6,397 bases of DNA from Chloroflexota bacterium (GCA_021812735.1 JAKAMV010000609.1:1-6397), one strand, 5' to 3'; positions 1 through 6,126 are shown, counted from the first letter of the stretch. Program-made: numbers and translations. Notes: generated by a model from the sequence alone, not told the origin.

Positions 1-1
1 A

Positions 2-1249
2 CTGGCGGCCCGGCGCCGCACCGGCGTGGGCTGGGTCCCCGCGGACCTCGCCCTGACGACGTTCGGCGACATCGCGGACCCCAACCCCTTCGGCAGCCTG
101 GGCGACATCCGGCTGATCCCGGACGGGGCGTCCGCGCTGCTGCCCGCGGTCGGCGGCCGTCCCGCCACGGAGCTGGTGCTCGCGTCGATCGCGGAGCCGG
201 ACGGCACGCCCTGGGCCTGCGACCCGCGCACGGCCCTTGCCGACGCCATCCGGGCGCTGGATGCCACGGGCATGACCCTCAGGGTGGCCTTCGAGCAGGA
301 GTTCACCCTGCTCGGGCCGGGAGGCAAGGTGGGGCCGTCGCCGGAGGGCGTGCCCACCCCGCCGCCGTTCTCGGTGGACGCGTTCCGGGCCGCCGAGCCG
401 TTCGGCTCCGAGCTCGTTCGGGCGCTTGCCGAGGCCGGCCTGGAGCCCGAGAACTGGCTGCCGGAGTACGGCGCCGGGCAGTTCGAGATCACCGTGGCGC
501 CGGCCGACCCGCTCGCGGCCGCCGACCGCGCCATCCTCGTGCGGACGATCGTCCGCGACGTGGCGTCGGCCCACGGCCTGCGCGCCACCTTCGTGCCGCT
601 GCTCCGGCCGGACGCGGTGGGCAACGGGGTCCACGTCCACCTCTCGCTGTGGGACGCCGCGGGCCAGCCCGTGACCCTCGACGAGGACGGAGACCTCACG
701 ACGCCCGCCGGGCGGTTCGCGGCCGGCATCCTCGCCCACGCGCCCGCCATCGTGGGCTGGACGGCGTCGTCGGTTATCTCGTCCATCCGGCTGGCGCCCC
801 ACCGCTGGTCCTCGGCCGCCGCGTTCCTGGGCCGGCAGAACCGCGAGGCGATGCTTCGCATCTGCCCGGTGGTGACGATCGGGTCCAACGGCCTCGCCGG
901 CGCGAACCTGGAATTCCGGGCGGCCGACGCCACCGCGAACCCGTGGCTCGTGCTGGCCGCGCTCGTGCGGGCCGGCCTGGACGGCCTGTCCCGGGAACTG
1001 CCGGCACCGGCGGTCCTGGACATGGAGCTCGAGGCGCTCGACGCGGAGGGCCGCAGCCGGTTCGGCGTGGGCGACCTCCCGCGGACGCAGGCCGAAGCGC
1101 TGGCCGCGATCGAGGCTGACGAGCTTGCGCTGGGCTGGTTCGCACCCGACCTGGTGGCGACGCACCTGGGCATCCGGCGGTCGGAGGCGGCGCTCCTCGC
1201 CGGCCTGACGCCCGAGGAGCAGTGCCGGCGGTACGCGGATGTCCTCTGA
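2..1249 (+). CDS. Glutamine synthetase-family ligase, FluG-like (5' end outside the window)
   Basis: Gene for a glutamine-synthetase-fold enzyme, which joins an amine or ammonia to the gamma-carboxyl of glutamate (or a similar acid) using ATP in the cytoplasm. The reading frame is open to the window edge. The first visible residues already belong to the N-terminal beta-grasp domain (FGDIADPNPFGS, DIRLIPD), so about 30-50 residues are probably missing and the GTG at 26 is unlikely to be the start. Family motifs appear in order: FEQEF (nt 290-304, metal-binding Glu), EYGAGQFEI (464-490), GNGVHVHLS (620-646, metal/ATP His), RLAPHRWS (about 788-811), REAMLRICP (about 842-868) and LEFRAADATANPW (908-946, substrate Glu/Arg). 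The RLxPHRW and LRICP forms resemble FluG-type and gamma-glutamyl-amide synthetases more than housekeeping GlnA. Its 3' end overlaps the amidohydrolase gene by 11 bp. The fold is near certain. The amine substrate cannot be read from the sequence. Confidence 0.9.
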   Translation: MAARRRTGVGWVPADLALTTFGDIADPNPFGSLGDIRLIPDGASALLPAVGGRPATELVLASIAEPDGTPWACDPRTALADAIRALDATGMTLRVAFEQEFTLLGPGGKVGPSPEGVPTPPPFSVDAFRAAEPFGSELVRALAEAGLEPENWLPEYGAGQFEITVAPADPLAAADRAILVRTIVRDVASAHGLRATFVPLLRPDAVGNGVHVHLSLWDAAGQPVTLDEDGDLTTPAGRFAAGILAHAPAIVGWTASSVISSIRLAPHRWSSAAAFLGRQNREAMLRICPVVTIGSNGLAGANLEFRAADATANPWLVLAALVRAGLDGLSRELPAPAVLDMELEALDAEGRSRFGVGDLPRTQAEALAAIEADELALGWFAPDLVATHLGIRRSEAALLAGLTPEEQCRRYADVL

Positions 1250-2441
1250 GCTGGCCGCGCAGGCGATCCGCGAGGCCGGCGTCTGCGACGGGCTGGACCC
1301 GGCGGTCAACGAGCTCCTCACCTCGATCCGACTCGTCGATCACCACGTCCACGGGGTCGTCACCGAGCGCGTGGACGACGCCACCCTGTGCGACATGCTG
1401 ATCGAGTCGGACCGCCGGGCCGCCGCGGAGGCGGCGGGGTTCGACACGCAGGTGTGGCACGCCGTGCGCCGCTGGTGCGCGCCGCAGATGCGCGCGCCCG
1501 CGCACCTCGCCGGCGAGGACTACCTGGTCGCGCGGCGCGCCCATGAGCGGCTGATCCCCATGGGCCGGCTGTACCTGCCTCGCGCGGGCCTCGCGCACGC
1601 CATCGTGGAGACGGGCTTCCTCGGCGGGCGGGTGACCGGCCCGGCCGAGACCGGCGCCCTGGCCGACTGCCCGGCCTCGCGCGTGGTCCGGCTGGAGGCC
1701 ATCGCCGAGCGGCTGGTGGCCGGCCTCTCCGACCCCGCGTCGTGGCCCGACGCGTTCCGCGTCGCCGTGGCGGCGGAGCTGGCGGGGGACGATCCCGCGG
1801 TTGGCTTCAAGACGATCCTCGCCTATCGCGGCGGGTTCGCCCGGGACCTCTCGCGGCCATCGGACGAGGCGGCGTCCGCGGCAGCGGTGCGCTGGGCCGG
1901 CTCGGTCCGCGCCGGTGCCGCGCCGCGCCTGACGGACGAGACGCTGCTGCGCTTCGGCATCTGGACGGCCGTGGACACCGGGCTGCCGCTTCAGGTCCAC
2001 ACCGGGTTCGGCGACCCCGACCTGGACCTGCACCGCTCAGACCCGCTGCTGCTCACCGACTTCATCCGGGCCACCGAGGGCCGGGCGGCGGTGATGCTGC
2101 TCCACACGTACCCGTTCCACCGCAACGCCGGCTACCTCGCCCAGATGTTCCCGCACGTCTACCTCGACGTCGGCGAGGCCGTGCACTACACGGGAGCCGC
2201 GTCCGAGGCCGTGGTTCGCGAGTCGATGGAGCTGGCGCCGTTCAGCAAGCTGCTGTTCAGCTCGGACGCGTGGGGCGCGCCGGAGCTCCACCTGCTGGGC
2301 TCGTGGCTGTGGCGCCGGGCGATGTCGCGCGTGGTGGGCGACTGGGTGGCCCGCGGCGACTGGTCGCGTGACGACGCCGAGCGCGTCATCCGCCTGGTGG
2401 CCGCGGAGAACGCCCGCCGCGTGTACCGGCTGCCGGCCTGA
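1239..2441 (+). CDS. Amidohydrolase family (Amidohydrolase_2-like) TIM-barrel hydrolase
   Basis: A 400-residue metal-dependent hydrolase of the amidohydrolase superfamily, cytoplasmic, with no signal peptide. The barrel ligands are all in the expected order: HxH at H36/H38 (VDHHVH), a strand-4 lysine at K191 (GFKTILAYRGG) that could be a carboxylated or structural Lys, H254 (LQVHTGFGD), H289 (LLHTYPFHRNAGYL) and the strand-8 aspartate D343 (LFSSDAWG). The layout resembles the N-terminal domain of fungal FluG and plant NodGS. The ATG at 1239 lies inside the preceding synthetase gene, whose TGA is at 1247-1249. No strong Shine-Dalgarno sits at the right distance: GGCGG at 1227-1231 is weak and GAGGAG at 1214-1219 is too far. 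Translation is therefore probably coupled to the upstream gene. Inference: it hydrolyses an amide or C-C/C-N bond in the same pathway as the ligase. The substrate is unknown. Confidence 0.9.
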   Translation: MSSELAAQAIREAGVCDGLDPAVNELLTSIRLVDHHVHGVVTERVDDATLCDMLIESDRRAAAEAAGFDTQVWHAVRRWCAPQMRAPAHLAGEDYLVARRAHERLIPMGRLYLPRAGLAHAIVETGFLGGRVTGPAETGALADCPASRVVRLEAIAERLVAGLSDPASWPDAFRVAVAAELAGDDPAVGFKTILAYRGGFARDLSRPSDEAASAAAVRWAGSVRAGAAPRLTDETLLRFGIWTAVDTGLPLQVHTGFGDPDLDLHRSDPLLLTDFIRATEGRAAVMLLHTYPFHRNAGYLAQMFPHVYLDVGEAVHYTGAASEAVVRESMELAPFSKLLFSSDAWGAPELHLLGSWLWRRAMSRVVGDWVARGDWSRDDAERVIRLVAAENARRVYRLPA

Positions 2442-2490
2442 TTCCAGGCTCGGGCTGGGAGCGGCCGGCGCCCGGCGCGCGGCGCGAGGG

Positions 2491-3174
2491 TCAGGGCGCC
2501 CACCCGTTCATCTGGATGCTGCCGGCATCGCCCGGGCTGCCCAGGCAACCGGGGGCGACCCCCGCGGCATTGGCCCTGGCCACGATGCGCCCGCCGTCGA
2601 GCGGGAGGATGAAGGCGACGGTCGTGGGCAGCGAAGGCGTGGTGGCGCCGCAGTAGTTCGCCACGCGGACCATCGTGGTGATCCGGCCGAGGGGCTGGAT
2701 CGTCCACGTCTTGTCGCCGGGCGACACATGGGCCAGCCCTGCCGCGCCCTGGGTCTTCGAGTCGATGAGCACATGGCCGGCGGCATCGACCAGCTGCAGC
2801 TGCGGGGTGCCCTGCAGCAGGCAGGCGACGGCGGACGCGTTGGCGAGCCGGATGTTGGCGATCTGGCTGCCCATGGCTCCGTCCCAGCTCGTGATCTGCG
2901 CGGTGAGGTCGGCGCTGGTGCAGGGACGCCCGGGCTGCGGCGGGGTGGGTCCGCCGGTTGACGGAGAGGCGGCGGCCGGCGCGGACGAGCCGGCGGCCGG
3001 CGCCGACGAGGCGGTTGCGGACGAGGCCGGGCCCTGGCCAGCCGGCGGCGAGACGACGGCAGGGGCCGATGGGACCGCGGGGGCGGGCGTGCCGGCCGTG
3101 GCCGCGGGATTGCCCCCGCAGGCGGCCACTGCCAGCATCGCCACCAGGCCGACGAACGCGATCGACCGTCTCAT
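2491..3174 (-). CDS. Secreted lipoprotein with DUF4232-like domain
   Basis: A 227-residue exported lipoprotein. The signal peptide has MRRS followed by a hydrophobic core, and ends in the lipobox VAAC with the lipidated cysteine at C19. A Pro/Ala/Ser/Thr linker, roughly residues 22-82 with the repeated block SSAPAA, would hold the domain off the membrane. The globular part (residues 85-227) starts with CTSADL and has a Leu-Xaa-Asn segment before C118 (ANASAVACLLQG), then QLVDAAGHVL, SPGDKTWTI, NYCG and a closing WAP. This matches the usual layout of DUF4232, a beta-sandwich domain of unknown function common in actinobacterial lipoproteins. Four domain cysteines (C85, C118, C175, C210) could form two disulfides. 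I chose the ATG at 3174 because GGGGAG ends 6 nt upstream of it; the in-frame ATG at 3180 abuts that motif. The gene converges on the amidohydrolase gene (49 bp apart) and diverges from the acyl-CoA synthetase gene. Its role is unknown. Confidence 0.85.
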   Translation of the reverse strand: MRRSIAFVGLVAMLAVAACGGNPAATAGTPAPAVPSAPAVVSPPAGQGPASSATASSAPAAGSSAPAAASPSTGGPTPPQPGRPCTSADLTAQITSWDGAMGSQIANIRLANASAVACLLQGTPQLQLVDAAGHVLIDSKTQGAAGLAHVSPGDKTWTIQPLGRITTMVRVANYCGATTPSLPTTVAFILPLDGGRIVARANAAGVAPGCLGSPGDAGSIQMNGWAP

Positions 3175-3180
3175 CAGCAT

Positions 3181-3186
3181 CTCCCC
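3181..3186 (-). promoter_or_regulatory. Ribosome binding site of the lipoprotein gene
   Basis: The minus strand reads GGGGAG, then six bases, then ATG at 3174. The alternative in-frame ATG at 3180 touches the motif and could not use it, so this site decides the start. Confidence 0.65.
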
Positions 3187-3190
3187 GAGC

Positions 3191-3207
3191 GGGCGGCGAG
3201 GCCGCCC
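3191..3207 (-). other. Perfect 7-bp hairpin in the lipoprotein leader
   Basis: GGGCGGC (3191-3197) and GCCGCCC (3201-3207) form a perfect GC stem around a 3-base loop. In the lipoprotein mRNA the stem ends only four bases before the Shine-Dalgarno GGGGAG, so it could limit ribosome access. The structure is visible in the sequence; the regulatory role is inference. Confidence 0.4.
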
Positions 3208-3298
3208 AGTGCGCACAGGATGGCGCACGTCGCGCGGGCGTGCACGGACCGGCCGTCGCGCGCGACACTGGCGCCAACAGCTTCCCTCCCAGTGCCCC

Positions 3299-3308
3299 GA
3301 GGTGATCC
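3299..3308 (+). promoter_or_regulatory. Very strong ribosome binding site of the acyl-CoA synthetase gene
   Basis: GAGGTGATCC is a 10-base match to the sequence complementary to the usual bacterial 16S rRNA 3' end. GAGG ends 7 nt before the GTG at 3310, which is good spacing. This supports the GTG start at 3310 over the in-frame ATG at 3220 and the GTG at 3316. Confidence 0.75.
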
Positions 3309-3309
3309 G

Positions 3310-4896
3310 GTGTTCGTGCCCCTGTCGGTCCTCGACTTCCGCGACCGTGCGGCGGCCTATTTCGGGGAGAGGGTTGGCGTCGTGGACGGGGAGATGCGGC
3401 TGACGTACCGCGCCTTCGCCGAGCGGACCCACCGCCTCGCCAACGCGCTCCACGATCTGGGCCTCCAGCCGGGCGATCGCGTCTCGTTCATCACCTACAA
3501 CACGCACCAGCTGCTCGAGGCGTACTACGGCGTCCTCGAGGCGGGGATGGTGCTCAACCCGGTCAACATCCGGCTGACACCCCACGAGATCGCCTACATC
3601 CTGGACCACGCCTCGTCGCGGGCGGTGTTCTTCCACAAGGACTTCACGCCCCTCGTGGAGGCGCTCGTGCCCCAGCTCTCCACGCGCCCGGTGTTCGTGG
3701 TGATGGAGGGCGAGCCGGGACCGCTGGCGCCCCACGAGTACGAGGCCCTGCTGGGCGGCGCCTCGTCCGAGCCGCGGCATCCGCAGATCGACGAGAATGC
3801 GATGGCCGAGCTGTTCTACACGAGCGGCACCACCGGCCTGCCCAAGGGCGTTGCGCTGAGCCAGCGCAATCTGTACCTCCACGCGCTCAACGCCGAGATC
3901 GCGCTGCGGTTCGACGAGGACGACGTCGTGCTCCACGTGGTGCCGCTGTTCCACGTCAACGGCTGGGGCGTGCCGCACTTCGTGACCATGATCGGCGGTC
4001 GGCACGTGATGCTCCGCAAGTTCGAGCCGCTGGCGCTGATGAAGGCCGTGGAGCAGCACCGGGTCACCCGACTGCTGGGCGTGCCGGCCATCTTCAACGC
4101 GGTCCTCCACCACAGCGAGCGCAAGAGCCACGACCTCTCGAGCCTGCGCCAGCTGATCATCGGCGGGTCGCCCGCCTCGCCCGCGCTGGTGCGCGCGCTG
4201 GAGGCGGAGATGGGGGTGCAGGCCATTGTCGGCTACGGGCTGTCCGAGACCACGCCCATCGTCACGCTCGCCCAGCCCCGTCAGGCGCTCACCGAGGCCG
4301 AGCCGCCGGAGCGCGCGGCCGAGCGCCAGGCCATGACCGGCTGGCCCATCCCGGGTGCCGCGGTCCGCGTCGTGGACTCGCTCGGCGCCGACGTCCGGCC
4401 CGACGGCGAGCAGATCGGCGAGATCGTCGTGCGGTCCAACACCGTGATGCTCGGCTACTACCGCGACCCCGACGCGACGGCCGTGTCGATCCGCGACGGC
4501 TGGTTCCACACGGGCGACATGGCGACGATCGACGAGCAGGGCTACGTCGTGATCCGGGACCGCAGCAAGGACGTGATCATCCGCGGCGGCGAGAACATCT
4601 CGTCGGTGGATGTGGAGAACGCGATCGCCGCCCACCCGGCGGTGCTCGAGGTGGCGGTGGTGGCGGCCCCGGACGAGAAGTTCGGCGAGGCGCCCGTGGC
4701 CCTGGTGGTGCTCAAGCCCGGTGCCGAGGCGACGGAGAAGGAGCTCAAGGCGTTCTGCCGGGAGCGCCTCGCCCGGTTCAAGGTCCCCCGCGAGTTCCAC
4801 GTCCGCGATTCGCTGCCCAAGGGCGGCACCGGCAAGATCCTCAAGTCGGAGCTGCGCGAGCCGTTCTGGGCGGGGATGACCCAGCGCGTGCACTGA
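3310..4896 (+). CDS. AMP-forming acyl-CoA synthetase (fatty-acyl-CoA ligase family)
   Basis: A complete 528-residue ANL-superfamily enzyme that adenylates a carboxylic acid with ATP and transfers the acyl group to coenzyme A. Core motifs in order: the P-loop YTSGTTGLPKG (from Y170), the GYGLSETTP motif (308-316), GWFHTGD (397-403, ribose-binding Asp403), the hinge region DRSKDVIIRGGENIS (417-431) and the C-terminal catalytic lysine K509 in GGTGKI. No key residue is missing and the length is normal. The N-terminal text NPVNIRLTPHEIAYIL resembles the medium-chain AlkK and methylmercaptopropionate DmdB group, so a medium-chain fatty or small branched acid is a reasonable guess, not a demonstrated substrate. 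The GTG start follows an excellent ribosome binding site. The in-frame extension to the ATG at 3220 reads as low-quality sequence outside the family. No partner beta-oxidation gene lies in the window. The gene diverges from the lipoprotein gene, with no TA dinucleotide in the spacer and so no obvious -10 box. Confidence 0.93.
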   Translation: MFVPLSVLDFRDRAAAYFGERVGVVDGEMRLTYRAFAERTHRLANALHDLGLQPGDRVSFITYNTHQLLEAYYGVLEAGMVLNPVNIRLTPHEIAYILDHASSRAVFFHKDFTPLVEALVPQLSTRPVFVVMEGEPGPLAPHEYEALLGGASSEPRHPQIDENAMAELFYTSGTTGLPKGVALSQRNLYLHALNAEIALRFDEDDVVLHVVPLFHVNGWGVPHFVTMIGGRHVMLRKFEPLALMKAVEQHRVTRLLGVPAIFNAVLHHSERKSHDLSSLRQLIIGGSPASPALVRALEAEMGVQAIVGYGLSETTPIVTLAQPRQALTEAEPPERAAERQAMTGWPIPGAAVRVVDSLGADVRPDGEQIGEIVVRSNTVMLGYYRDPDATAVSIRDGWFHTGDMATIDEQGYVVIRDRSKDVIIRGGENISSVDVENAIAAHPAVLEVAVVAAPDEKFGEAPVALVVLKPGAEATEKELKAFCRERLARFKVPREFHVRDSLPKGGTGKILKSELREPFWAGMTQRVH

Positions 4897-4919
4897 CGCT
4901 CGGGCTGGTGGCGCGCCGC
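4895..4919 (+). repeat. Left copy of an imperfect direct repeat bracketing the spacer array
   Basis: GACGCTCG (4895-4902) followed by GGTGGCGCGCCGC (4907-4919) recurs as the same two blocks at 5168-5175 and 5183-5195, with 4 versus 7 bases between the blocks. The left copy overlaps the stop codon of the acyl-CoA synthetase gene. Confidence 0.5.
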
Positions 4920-4940
4920 TTCCGCACGAATGCGGGCGTC

Positions 4941-5029
4941 TGGGCGAGTGCGCGGCTCGCTGGGCGAGTGCGCGGCTCTGGCCCTCGGCTCGCGGGCGAG
5001 TGCGCGGCCCGTTGGGCGAGTGCGCGGCT
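4941..5029 (+). repeat. Four-copy direct repeat array, 20-bp units in a 52-bp period
   Basis: GGGCGAGTGCGCGGC occurs exactly four times, starting at 4942, 4962, 4994 and 5014. Steps are 20, 32 and 20 bp, so the array is a duplicated pair with a 52-bp period. Degenerate pieces of the same unit (CTCGCTGGGCG) follow at 5049-5059 and 5090-5100, and inverted at 5133-5143. No regulator is known for it from this window. Confidence 0.75.
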
Positions 5030-5089
5030 CTCGGCTCTCGAGCCGCGGCTCGCTGGGCGGCTGAACCGACCGGCGCAGCGTCCCAGTCG

Positions 5090-5143
5090 CTCGCTGGGCG
5101 AGCGCTGCGACCGCGCGGCAGGTCAGGCCGCTCGCCCAGCGAG
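5090..5143. repeat. 15-bp perfect inverted repeat, one arm itself a hairpin
   Basis: CTCGCTGGGCGAGCG (5090-5104) is the exact reverse complement of 5129-5143, with 24 bp between the arms. The left arm is also part of a compact hairpin, CGCTCGC-TGG-GCGAGCG (5088-5104). There is no T-run after either structure, so a classical terminator is not supported. Confidence 0.6.
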
Positions 5144-5167
5144 TCCCACGGTCGCCGCGTCGGTCAG

Positions 5168-5195
5168 GACGCTCGCGGGGCGGGTGGCGCGCCGC
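5168..5195 (+). repeat. Right copy of the imperfect direct repeat
   Basis: GACGCTCG (5168-5175) and GGTGGCGCGCCGC (5183-5195) match the left copy at 4895-4919. The 13-base block is exact. The two copies bracket the whole repeat array and inverted repeat. Confidence 0.5.
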
Positions 5196-5214
5196 CGGGG
5201 CGAGGTTCGCACGC

Positions 5215-5246
5215 TCGACCTAGACCGGCATCGCCCGGCGTACGAT
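5215..5246 (+). promoter_or_regulatory. Candidate promoter of the nucleoside phosphorylase gene
   Basis: TACGAT (5241-5246) fits the TAnnnT form of a -10 box. A weak -35-like TCGACC (5215-5220) lies 20 bp upstream, longer than ideal. The implied leader would be about 35 bases. It sits in a short, locally less GC-rich stretch of the spacer. Judged by eye only. Confidence 0.35.
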
Positions 5247-5276
5247 CCCCCCGCGTGCCCAGGCCCGACGACCCAC

Positions 5277-5282
5277 GAGGAG
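5277..5282 (+). promoter_or_regulatory. Ribosome binding site of the nucleoside phosphorylase gene
   Basis: GAGGAG lies 5 bases before the ATG at 5288. This fixes the start, although the frame is open further upstream. Confidence 0.7.
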
Positions 5283-5287
5283 CCGCC

Positions 5288-6079
5288 ATGCGCCAGTACC
5301 ACCTCGCGATCGACGAGGGCGACGTCGCCCCGATCGTGCTCATGCCGGGCGACCCCGGCCGCGTCCCCGTCATCGCCGCGCGCTGGGACGAGGCGCGCCA
5401 CGTGGCCACCAACCGCGAGTACGTCACCTACACGGGCGTATACCGCGGCACGCCCGTCTCCTGCACGTCCACCGGCATCGGCGCTCCGTCCACCTCGATC
5501 GCCATGGAGGAGTTGGCGCGCTGCGGGGCGCGGACGTTCATCCGTGTGGGCACGGCGGGCACGTTCCTCGACCACGTCCACAACGGCGACATGGCCATCT
5601 TCGACAGCGCCATGCGGCTCGACGGGTCTTCGAGGCTGTACGCGCCGATCGAGTACCCGGCGGTGGCCTCGCACGAGGTGGTGACCGCGGCGATCGAGGC
5701 GGCCAGGGCCCTGGGCCTCCGGCACCACGTGGGCGTGACCCGCTCCGCCGACACGTTCTACGCCGGGCACGCCGCGCCCGGCTCCTCGTACGGCGGGTAC
5801 TGGCAGGCGTGGTGGAAGGACCACTTCGACGACCTCGCGCGGTTGAACGTCGTCGCGGCAGAGATGGAGGCGAGCGTCATGTTCGTGCTGGCGCGGGTGT
5901 GGGGGCTGCGCGCCGGAGGCATGGCGCTGATCCTCGACAACGCGCGTCACGTCTCGGCTGGCGCGGAGTTCGACCCGGAGGCCCAGTTCGCGCACAGCGA
6001 GGCGGGGATCGAGCGCTTGGCGGACCTCGCCTGCGAGACGGCGCGGATCCTGCACGAGCGGGACGCCGCCGCGGGCTGA
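5288..6079 (+). CDS. Nucleoside phosphorylase, uridine phosphorylase-like (PNP/UDP family)
   Basis: A complete 263-residue cytosolic enzyme of the PNP/UDP phosphorylase family, which splits a nucleoside with phosphate into a free base and (deoxy)ribose-1-phosphate for salvage. It aligns by eye along nearly its whole length with E. coli Udp: H5 (for H8), phosphate loop GDPGR with R25 (R30), the family signature STGIGAPSTSIAMEEL (61-76), R86 and T89 (R91, T94), RLDGSSRLYAPIEYPAVA (110-127), HVGVTRSADTFYAG (147-160) and the ribose site E192-M193-E194 (E196-M197-E198). The uracil-contacting Q166 and R168 of Udp fall on H161 and A163, and R223 falls near A219. The segment ILDNARH (215-221) is closer to the SDHIR region of purine nucleoside phosphorylase DeoD. 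Catalysis by the family mechanism is likely, but the base specificity is open. The gene stands alone, transcribed after the repeat spacer. Confidence 0.9.
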   Translation: MRQYHLAIDEGDVAPIVLMPGDPGRVPVIAARWDEARHVATNREYVTYTGVYRGTPVSCTSTGIGAPSTSIAMEELARCGARTFIRVGTAGTFLDHVHNGDMAIFDSAMRLDGSSRLYAPIEYPAVASHEVVTAAIEAARALGLRHHVGVTRSADTFYAGHAAPGSSYGGYWQAWWKDHFDDLARLNVVAAEMEASVMFVLARVWGLRAGGMALILDNARHVSAGAEFDPEAQFAHSEAGIERLADLACETARILHERDAAAG

Positions 6080-6082
6080 GCC

Positions 6083-6126
6083 CCGGGCTTGGCCCGGCGG
6101 TGGCGTCGGCTCGGGGGCGACCCCCG
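6083..6126 (+). terminator. Possible terminator hairpins after the nucleoside phosphorylase gene
   Basis: Two perfect GC stems follow the stop codon: CCGGGC-TTG-GCCCGG (6083-6097), which starts 4 bases after it, and CGGGGG-CGA-CCCCCG (6112-6126). Neither has a T-run, so they could stop transcription only in the GC-rich, U-tract-free manner, or could simply protect the 3' end. Confidence 0.35.

Larger units (their letters stand above)
4897..5287. other. Gene-free 391-bp spacer with repeats
   Basis: No reading frame here looks like a real protein; the long open frames continue as shadows into the next gene. The spacer holds a 5-bp hairpin (CCGCA, CGAA loop, TGCGG at 4922-4935), a direct repeat array (4941-5029), a 15-bp inverted repeat pair (5090-5143), a pair of imperfect direct repeats bracketing these, and the candidate promoter and ribosome binding site of the nucleoside phosphorylase gene. 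Confidence 0.75.

Noticed and set aside
774..2033. A 419-codon minus-strand open frame opposite the synthetase/amidohydrolase pair
   Set aside because: Low-complexity Arg/Pro/Gly-rich product that overlaps two well-supported genes on the other strand. No recognisable domain.
2464..2476. Small hairpin GCCGG-CGC-CCGGC between the convergent genes, as a shared terminator
   Set aside because: Only five pairs, with no T-run on either strand. Such stems are frequent by chance in this GC-rich DNA.
3269..3276. Palindrome TGGCGCCA in the divergent spacer as an operator
   Set aside because: Eight bases with no flanking symmetry or second copy is too little to support a binding site.
3220..3309. Extended N-terminus of the acyl-CoA synthetase from the ATG at 3220
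   Set aside because: The extra 30 residues do not look like family sequence and no Shine-Dalgarno is well placed before 3220. The GTG at 3310 has an excellent one.
2491..4893. An 800-codon minus-strand open frame antisense to the whole acyl-CoA synthetase gene and in frame with the lipoprotein
   Set aside because: The part opposite the synthetase gene is rich in His, Arg, Asp and Val without family motifs, as expected for an antisense shadow in high-GC DNA. The real gene starts at 3174 with a ribosome binding site and signal peptide.
5000..5287. Upstream extension of the nucleoside phosphorylase frame through the repeat array
   Set aside because: The extension translates repeat DNA into Arg/Gly/Ala-rich text. 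The ATG at 5288 has GAGGAG 5 bases upstream and begins exactly where similarity to uridine phosphorylase begins.
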